Shown here piece after piece: positions 58,732 through 64,000 of a DNA stretch of 64,000 bases. The DNA comes from Paractinoplanes pyxinae. GTDB taxonomy: Bacteria; Actinomycetota; Actinomycetes; Mycobacteriales; Micromonosporaceae. A program made the position numbers and the translations under genes. Under the pieces are notes generated by a model. It saw only the letters and a program-made list of their open reading frames with translations. It made no database searches and was not told where the DNA came from. Positions within the stretch are counted from its first letter, which is position 1, and each line of letters opens with the position of its first letter. The stretch covers positions 1 through 64,000 of the forward strand of contig NZ_JAPNTZ010000021.1 in NCBI RefSeq assembly GCF_026626335.1, in the 5' to 3' direction.

Positions 58732-59178
58732 ATGCAGACCGCGGCGATCGATGACGCCGCGAAATCCTTGCTGCTCGCATGGGACGCGGCTCGCGAGCAG
58801 GTGACTCCGCGCATCTCCTCCGTCCAATTGAACGCCCTGCTCGCCGTCGAGCGGGCCGAGGGCATAAATCTGGGTGGTCTGGCCGCCGAGCTGGGCATGC
58901 TGCTCTCGTCGGCCAGCCGGCTGTGCGACCGCCTGGTCGCCTCGGGCATGGTCGAACGGGTGCCCGGCCGGGCCGACCGCCGCGAGATCGCGCTCTACCT
59001 CACCCCGGCCTCGCGCACCTTGCTGGGCGAGCTGCGCCGCATCCGGCGCCGCACGCTCTCCAGCGTGCTCGAGAAGATGTCGCCCGGCGGCCGGGCGGCA
59101 CTTCTGCGCGGGCTCAGCGAGTTCGCGGTGGCGGCCGGCGAGAACGGCGACGCCGCCTCCTCGGCTCAGACTGCCTGA
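58732..59178 (+). CDS. MarR-family transcriptional regulator
   Basis: A protein of about 148 residues with a winged-helix MarR core: PRISSVQLNALLAVERAEGI, recognition helix MLLSSASRLCDRLVASGM, wing VPGRADRREIALYLTPASRT. ATG 58732 (GGAAGG about 12 bases upstream) is used; in-frame ATGs at 58696 and 58645 would add 12 or 29 unstructured residues. It overlaps the ROK gene by 13 bases tail to tail. Possible target: the divergent phosphatase. Confidence 0.8.
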   Translation: MQTAAIDDAAKSLLLAWDAAREQVTPRISSVQLNALLAVERAEGINLGGLAAELGMLLSSASRLCDRLVASGMVERVPGRADRREIALYLTPASRTLLGELRRIRRRTLSSVLEKMSPGGRAALLRGLSEFAVAAGENGDAASSAQTA

Positions 59179-60290
59179 GGGCGGGCCAGCCAGCTCGCCG
59201 GGTCGTCGCGCACGGCGCCGATCACCACGCCGGCCGCGCCGCGCATGGCCGCGTCGGCGCCCAGCGTGGCCGGCCGCAGCGCGACCGGGGCCAGGCCGGC
59301 CGTGAGCACCCGGCGGCGCAGCTCGGCGTCGATGCCGTCGCGCAGCCGGTCGAACTCGGGCGCGTAGCCGCCGCCGAGCACGATCACGCCCAGGTCGAGC
59401 AGGTTGACCACAGCCGACAGCGCGATGCCGAGCGCCGACGCGGCCAGCTCGGGGTCGGCCGCGACCGCCTCCTGGCCGGCGTACTGCTCCAGGCAGCCGT
59501 CGGCGCCGCAGCGGCAGGGCCGGCCGTCGGGATAGACGGTGACGTGCCCGATCTCGCCGCTCCAGCCCCGGCCGCCGCGGTAGAGCTCGCCGTCGAGCAC
59601 GATGCCGGCGCCGATGCCGATCTCGCCCGAGACGTACAGGAAGGTGGGCGTGCCGTCGCCCGCGCCCAGCTCGCCCAGGGCGGCCAGGTTGGCCTCGTTG
59701 TCGACGGTGAGCGGCAGGTCGAGGCCGAGCAGGGCCGGCACGTCGACGTCCTGCCAGCCCAGGTTGGGCGCCACCCGCACCAGGCCGCCCGGGGCGACCA
59801 GGCCCGGCACGGCCAGCGCGGCGCCGGCCAGCTCGATGCCGTCGGCGGCGGCCGCCGCACTCGCCTGGGCGGCCAGTTCACGAAGGGCGGCCAGCGCGGC
59901 CGCCGGGGGCAGCAGGCGCTGGTCGGCCCGGGTCACGAACCGGTGGCGGACCTCGCCGGTCAGGTCGGCCACGCAGGCGCCCAGGTAGTCGACGTTGATC
60001 TCGAGCCCGAGGCCGCCCGGGCCGTCGGGGGTGAGAGCCAGGCCGGCGGCGGGGCGGCCGGCGCCCGTACGCGGGGCCGGGTCGAGCTCGGTGAGCAGGC
60101 TGCCCGCGATGAGGTCGTCGACCAGCGCCGACACGGTGGCCCGGGTGAGCCCGGTGGCGGCCGAGATGGCCGCCCGGGATGGGCGATCTGCGCTGTTCGC
60201 CACTGTCTGCAACACGAGCGCGAGATTGTGGGCTCGCACGCTCGATTGCCGGACGGGGCTGCGGGAAGCATTCATCAAGCGGCCGCTCAC
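59166..60290 (-). CDS. xylR: ROK-family transcriptional repressor of xylose genes (XylR-like)
   Basis: A 374-residue ROK protein: N-terminal helix-turn-helix (SRAAISAATGLTRATVSALV) and a sugar-kinase-like domain with zinc motif CRCGADGCLEQYAG and GEIGHVTVYPDGRPC. Such ROK repressors are released by xylose. It is divergent from xylA with 74 bases between the starts, a classic repressor-operator arrangement. GTG 60290 is used; ATG 60275 is in frame. Function as XylR is inferred from position. Confidence 0.88.
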   Translation of the reverse strand: MSGRLMNASRSPVRQSSVRAHNLALVLQTVANSADRPSRAAISAATGLTRATVSALVDDLIAGSLLTELDPAPRTGAGRPAAGLALTPDGPGGLGLEINVDYLGACVADLTGEVRHRFVTRADQRLLPPAAALAALRELAAQASAAAAADGIELAGAALAVPGLVAPGGLVRVAPNLGWQDVDVPALLGLDLPLTVDNEANLAALGELGAGDGTPTFLYVSGEIGIGAGIVLDGELYRGGRGWSGEIGHVTVYPDGRPCRCGADGCLEQYAGQEAVAADPELAASALGIALSAVVNLLDLGVIVLGGGYAPEFDRLRDGIDAELRRRVLTAGLAPVALRPATLGADAAMRGAAGVVIGAVRDDPASWLARPQAV

Positions 60291-60294
60291 GCCC

Positions 60295-60323
60295 TTGACA
60301 TTGCCACACGGCCGCCAAATAAT
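60295..60323 (+). promoter_or_regulatory. xylA promoter with near-consensus -35/-10
   Basis: TTGACA (60295-60300) is a perfect sigma-70 -35 and AATAAT (60318-60323) a 5/6 match to -10, separated by 17 bases. The AT-rich stretch 60318-60340 that follows is a likely operator for the ROK repressor. The -35 lies within five bases of the repressor start. Confidence 0.8.
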
Positions 60324-60364
60324 TCAACCAATAAACAAATCCGAGCTGTTACGTGGAGGTAACC

Positions 60365-61552
60365 GTGCCGGTCCAACCCACTCGTGAAGACAAGTTCTCC
60401 TTCGGCCTGTGGACCATCGGGTGGCAGGCCGTCGACGCGTTCGGCTCCGCCACGCGTCCGCCGCTCGACCCGATCGAGGCCGTGCACAAGCTGGCCGAGC
60501 TCGGCGCCTACGGCCTGACCTTCCACGACGACGACCTGGTGCCCTTCGGCTCCGACGCGCAGACCCGCGACGGCATCCTCGCCGGCTTCAAGAAGGCGCT
60601 GGAAGAGACCGGCATCGTCGTCCCCATGGTCACCACCAACACGTTCAGCCACCCGGTGTTCAAGGACGGCGCGTTCACCAGCAACGACCGCTCGGTACGC
60701 CGGTACGCGCTGCGCAAGGTGCTGCGTCAGGTCGACCTGGCCGCCGAGCTGGGCGCCGAGACGTTCGTGCTCTGGGGCGGCCGCGAGGGCGCCGAGTACG
60801 ACGCGGCCAAGGACATCAACGCCGCGCTCGACCGCTACCGCGAGGGCCTGAACCTGGTCGCGCAGTACTCCGAGGACAAGGGCTACGGCCTGCGCTTCGC
60901 CATCGAGCCCAAGCCGAACGAGCCCCGCGGCGACATCCTGCTGCCGACCCTCGGCCACGCCATCGCCTTCACGTACGAGCTCGAGCGCCCCGAGCTGTTC
61001 GGCATCAACCCCGAGGTCGGGCACGAGCAGATGTCCAACCTCAACTTCACCCAGGGCATCGCTCAGGCCCTGTGGCAGAAGAAGCTGTTCCACATCGACC
61101 TCAACGGTCAGCACAGCGTGAAGTTCGACCAGGACCTGGTGTTCGGCCACGGCGACCTGCTCAACGCGTTCTCGCTGGTCGACCTGCTCGAGAACGGCCC
61201 GATCGGCGGCGGCCCCAAGTACGACGGCCCGCGTCACTTCGACTACAAGCCCTCCCGCACCGAGAACATCGACGGCGTGTGGGAGTCGGCCAAGGCCAAC
61301 ATGCGCATGTACCTGCTGCTCAAGGAGCGCGCCCAGGAGTTCCGGGCCGACCCCGCCGTGCAGGAGGCGCTGCGCGCCAGCAAGGTGCTCGACCTGGAGA
61401 CCCCGACCCTCAACCCGGGCGAGACCTACCAGGACCTGCTCAACGACAAGAGCGCGTGGGAGGACTTCGATGTCGACGCGGCCGGTGCCCAGGGCTACGG
61501 TTTCGTGAAGCTCCACCAGCTGATGATCGACCACGTTCTGCGCGCCAACTGA
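60365..61552 (+). CDS. xylA: Xylose isomerase
   Basis: A 395-residue TIM-barrel enzyme that converts D-xylose to D-xylulose (and glucose to fructose) using two Mg2+. His54 and Asp57 (TFHDDDLVPFG) are the ring-opening pair at Streptomyces numbering. Metal ligands are in AIEPKPNEPRGD, VGHEQMS, FHIDLNGQ, FDQDLVFG and HFDYKP. GTG 60365 follows GGAGGT at about 60355-60360. The length is that of the short actinomycete class. First gene of xylAB. Confidence 0.97.
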   Translation: MPVQPTREDKFSFGLWTIGWQAVDAFGSATRPPLDPIEAVHKLAELGAYGLTFHDDDLVPFGSDAQTRDGILAGFKKALEETGIVVPMVTTNTFSHPVFKDGAFTSNDRSVRRYALRKVLRQVDLAAELGAETFVLWGGREGAEYDAAKDINAALDRYREGLNLVAQYSEDKGYGLRFAIEPKPNEPRGDILLPTLGHAIAFTYELERPELFGINPEVGHEQMSNLNFTQGIAQALWQKKLFHIDLNGQHSVKFDQDLVFGHGDLLNAFSLVDLLENGPIGGGPKYDGPRHFDYKPSRTENIDGVWESAKANMRMYLLLKERAQEFRADPAVQEALRASKVLDLETPTLNPGETYQDLLNDKSAWEDFDVDAAGAQGYGFVKLHQLMIDHVLRAN

Positions 61553-61571
61553 CCTCCGTATAAGGAACGAC

Positions 61572-62972
61572 ATGACGCTAGTAGCCGGGATCGACAGCTC
61601 CACCCAGTCCTGCAAGGTGGTCATCCGCGACGCGGAGACCGGTGAACTGGTCCGGCAGGGCCGCGCCGCGCATCCGGACGGCACCGAGGTGCACCCGGAC
61701 GCCTGGTGGGCCGCGCTGCAACAGGCGATCGACGAGGCCGGTGGCCTCGACGACGTGGCCGCCGCCTCGGTGGCCGGCCAGCAGCACGGCATGGTGGTGC
61801 TCGACGAGAACGGCGAAGTGGTCCGCCCGGCGCTGCTGTGGAACGACACCCGCAGCGCCGGCGCGGCCGCCGACCTCATTCAGGAGCTCGGCGGCGGCGA
61901 CAAGTGGGCCGACGCGGTCGGCATCGTGCCGGTCGCCAGCTTCACGCTGACGAAGCTGCGCTGGCTCGCCCGCAACGAGCCGCAGAACGCGGCTCGAGTA
62001 GCGGCGGTCTGCCTCCCGCACGACTGGCTGACCTGGAAGCTGTCCGGGTCGACCGACATCAGCACGATCAAGACCGACCGCAGCGACGCCAGCGGCACGC
62101 TCTACTGGTCGGCCAAGACCAACGAGTACCGCCCCGACCTGCTCGAGCTGGGCTTCGGCCGGGTCATCGGAGTCCCCGAGGTCCTCGGCCCCACCGGCGT
62201 GGCGGGTCAGCTGCGCAACGGCGCCCCGCTCGGGCCCGGCGCGGGCGACAACGCCTCCGCCGCGTTCGGCACCGGCGCCGGCACGGGCGACGTGATCGTC
62301 TCGATCGGCACGTCCGGCACCGTCTTCGTCTCGTCCGACGTCTCGCCCAACGACCCGACCGGCACGGTGGCCGGGTTCGCCGACACCACCGGCCGGTTCC
62401 TGCCGATCGTGGTGACGCTCAACGCGGCCCGGGTCCTCGACGCGGCGGGCAAGCTGCTCGGCGTGGGTCACGAGGAGCTGTCCCGGCTCGCCCTCAGTGC
62501 GCCGGCCGGCGCCGACGGGCTCGTCCTCATCCCGTACCTCGAAGGCGAGCGCACGCCGAACCGCCCCGACGCCACCGGCGCCATCCACGGCCTGACGCTC
62601 AAGACGTCCGACCCGGCCCACCTGGCCCGGGCCGCCGTCGAGGGCATGCTGTGCGCGCTGGCCGACGGGCTGGACGCGCTGGTCGCCAACGGCGCCACAG
62701 CCAACCGCATCGTGCTGGTCGGCGGCGGCGCCCGCAGCGAGGCGGTCCGCCGCATCGCCCCCGAGCTGTTCGGCCTGCCCGTGCTGGTGCCCCCGCCCGG
62801 CGAGTACGTGGCCGACGGCGCCGCCCGCCAGGCCGCCTGGGTGGCCACCGGCAGCGCTGAGCCCCCGGTCTGGTCGGCCGCGGCCCCCGAGACGTACGAG
62901 GCCAAGAGCGCACCCATCATCAGGGAGCAGTACGCGGCAGCTCAGAACGCGGTCATCGACCGCCCCCGCTAA
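61572..62972 (+). CDS. xylB: Xylulokinase
   Basis: A 466-residue FGGY-family kinase that phosphorylates D-xylulose to xylulose-5-phosphate for the pentose phosphate pathway. Features: ATP-site start VAGIDSSTQSCKVVIRD, substrate loop QQHGMVVLDENG, ALLWNDTRSA, catalytic Asp in GPGAGDNASAAFGTG, and C-terminal VLVGGGARSEAVRRIAPELF. It begins 19 bases after xylA with AAGGAA as ribosome site. Confidence 0.96.
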   Translation: MTLVAGIDSSTQSCKVVIRDAETGELVRQGRAAHPDGTEVHPDAWWAALQQAIDEAGGLDDVAAASVAGQQHGMVVLDENGEVVRPALLWNDTRSAGAAADLIQELGGGDKWADAVGIVPVASFTLTKLRWLARNEPQNAARVAAVCLPHDWLTWKLSGSTDISTIKTDRSDASGTLYWSAKTNEYRPDLLELGFGRVIGVPEVLGPTGVAGQLRNGAPLGPGAGDNASAAFGTGAGTGDVIVSIGTSGTVFVSSDVSPNDPTGTVAGFADTTGRFLPIVVTLNAARVLDAAGKLLGVGHEELSRLALSAPAGADGLVLIPYLEGERTPNRPDATGAIHGLTLKTSDPAHLARAAVEGMLCALADGLDALVANGATANRIVLVGGGARSEAVRRIAPELFGLPVLVPPPGEYVADGAARQAAWVATGSAEPPVWSAAAPETYEAKSAPIIREQYAAAQNAVIDRPR

Positions 62973-62981
62973 CCTTTCGGG

Positions 62982-64000
62982 GTGAGAAGGGGAGGCTCGG
63001 CCCACCGCGCGTACAGCGTCGTGGTGTTCGTGGTCCTCGCCTCGCTCGACAACGTGGCGATCGGGCTGGTGCCGCCGCTCTACGGCAGCATCGGCGACGC
63101 GTTCGGGGTCGGCGAGGGCCACATCGCGCTCGCCACCACGATCATGTTCCTGATCAGCGCGGTGGCGGCGATCGGTTTCGCGTACGCCGGCGACCGCACC
63201 GACCGCAAGCCGGTGCTCATCGCCGGCACGCTCATCTGGATCGCCGGCACCGCCTGGTCCGGCCTCTCCGGCAGCTATCCCAGCTTCCTGATCAGCCAGG
63301 TCGTCGCCGCGTTCGGCCTCGGCGCCGTCGCGTCGGTGAGCTTCGCCGTGGTCAGCGACCTGATCTCACCCAAGCGCCGCGGCCTGGTGATGAGCTTCTG
63401 GGGCCTTTCGCAGGGCGTCGGCACGCTGGCCGGCACCCTGGCCGGCGGTCTGCTCGGGCACGCCAACTGGCGCGAGCCGTTCCTGGTGACCGCGGTGGCC
63501 GGCGGCGTGGCCACGGTGGCCTACCTGTTCACCTACAACGTGCCCCGCGGCGACAGCCAGCCCGAACTGGCCGGGGTCGAGTACGACGAGCGCATCCACC
63601 ACGACCACCTGCCCCGCATCCTGCGCCGGCGCACCAACGTCTGGCTCATCCTGCAGGGCGGCACGGCCCAGATCGCGCTGGGCTCGCTGGTGTGGCTGCC
63701 GGTGCTGTTCCGCGCCCGAGCCGAGGATCAGGGCTACACCGCGGGCACGGCAGTGCTGGTCGGCAGCGTCTTCGCCACCCTGTTCCAGCTGGGCGGCGCC
63801 CTCTCCATCCTCGGCGGCCTGATCGGTGACCGGCTGCAGCGCCGCACTCCGCGCGGCCGCGCCCTGGTCGCCTCCGTCGGTGTGCTGGCGGCCGTGCCGT
63901 TCTACATCGTGCTGTTCTTCGTGCCCATGCGCATCGACGTGCCCGACGGGGCCGGCACCGGCACGATCATCGGCGCCGTCCTGACCGACGTCTTCACCGA
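62982..64000 (+). CDS. MFS transporter, 3' end beyond the window
   Basis: An open frame from GTG 62982 runs to the window edge (339 codons) without a stop. It encodes helices starting AYSVVVFVVLASLDNVAIGL, motif A-like AYAGDRTDRKPVLIAG, and SPKRRGLVMSFWGLSQGVGT as in spinster-like MFS permeases. It begins 9 bases after xylB and is probably co-transcribed, which makes pentose or pentoside transport possible but unproven. A short Shine-Dalgarno leaves the exact start uncertain. Confidence 0.8.
   Translation, partial: MRRGGSAHRAYSVVVFVVLASLDNVAIGLVPPLYGSIGDAFGVGEGHIALATTIMFLISAVAAIGFAYAGDRTDRKPVLIAGTLIWIAGTAWSGLSGSYPSFLISQVVAAFGLGAVASVSFAVVSDLISPKRRGLVMSFWGLSQGVGTLAGTLAGGLLGHANWREPFLVTAVAGGVATVAYLFTYNVPRGDSQPELAGVEYDERIHHDHLPRILRRRTNVWLILQGGTAQIALGSLVWLPVLFRARAEDQGYTAGTAVLVGSVFATLFQLGGALSILGGLIGDRLQRRTPRGRALVASVGVLAAVPFYIVLFFVPMRIDVPDGAGTGTIIGAVLTDVFT

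Overview
The window is chromosomal DNA of a high-GC actinomycete. Coding third positions are almost all G or C, GTG and TTG starts are common, and a complete conservon (cvnABCD), two L,D-transpeptidase lipoproteins and a ROK-controlled xylAB locus are present. Together these suggest a filamentous actinobacterium, probably Micromonosporaceae (Actinoplanes-like). The genus is inference. I see no insertion sequence, prophage, CRISPR array or rRNA; the only RNA gene is one tRNA-Lys(CTT).

Layout. 1-517: no supported gene, ending in a perfect 24-bp inverted repeat. 518-5289 (minus): five-gene MoxR operon (membrane serine protease, MoxR ATPase, DUF58, two VWA proteins). 5384-9979 (plus): TspO-like protein, then a membrane beta-propeller/sigma/anti-sigma operon and a multi-spanning transporter-like protein behind a tiny leader ORF. 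9997-11227: damaged genes (two apparent single-base frameshifts and a truncated sigma factor). 11224-17026 (minus): SGNH lipoprotein, PRC-like protein, CtaG/DUF2243 pair and a large modular GH87 alpha-1,3-glucanase. 17187-22117: MFS exporter, orphan histidine kinase, membrane-anchored trypsin-like protease, DUF429, secreted alpha/beta hydrolase. 22188-27870: tRNA-Lys, two tandem L,D-transpeptidases, small lipoprotein, MHYT sensor, KAS III enzyme. 27878-30880: small regulators and two paralogous secreted proteins.

31037-36629 (minus) holds an unusual polysaccharide-flippase/condensation-domain fusion, CorA, and a DrrAB-type ABC exporter whose promoter faces a WYL regulator. 37822-42711 carries an F420-type oxidoreductase, SGNH hydrolase, GNAT, GH20 hexosaminidase and a CYP152-type P450. 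42864-46580 is a repeat-rich locus: an M48-like membrane peptidase with a decapeptide-repeat tail, followed by about ten 75-bp tandem repeats and an AT-richer stretch. 46581-55501 contains a Ser/Thr/Pro-rich membrane protein, a WYL regulator, two paralogous minus-strand proteins, and the divergent conservon with a lactonase-fold gene behind it. 55670-59178 holds a solute-binding/VWA fusion, a SpoIIE-type phosphatase and a MarR-like regulator. 59166-64000 is the xylose locus: ROK repressor, near-consensus promoter, xylA, xylB and an MFS transporter that runs off the window.

How the genes fit together. Most of the window concerns the cell envelope and extracellular sensing: MoxR/VWA assembly, 3-3 peptidoglycan cross-linking, glucan and amino-sugar hydrolysis, secreted proteases, G-protein-linked sensing by the conservon, and pentose use. 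Several genes have a TANNNT hexamer six or seven bases before the start codon, which suggests leaderless transcription. Functions come from reading motifs by eye; no database search was possible.
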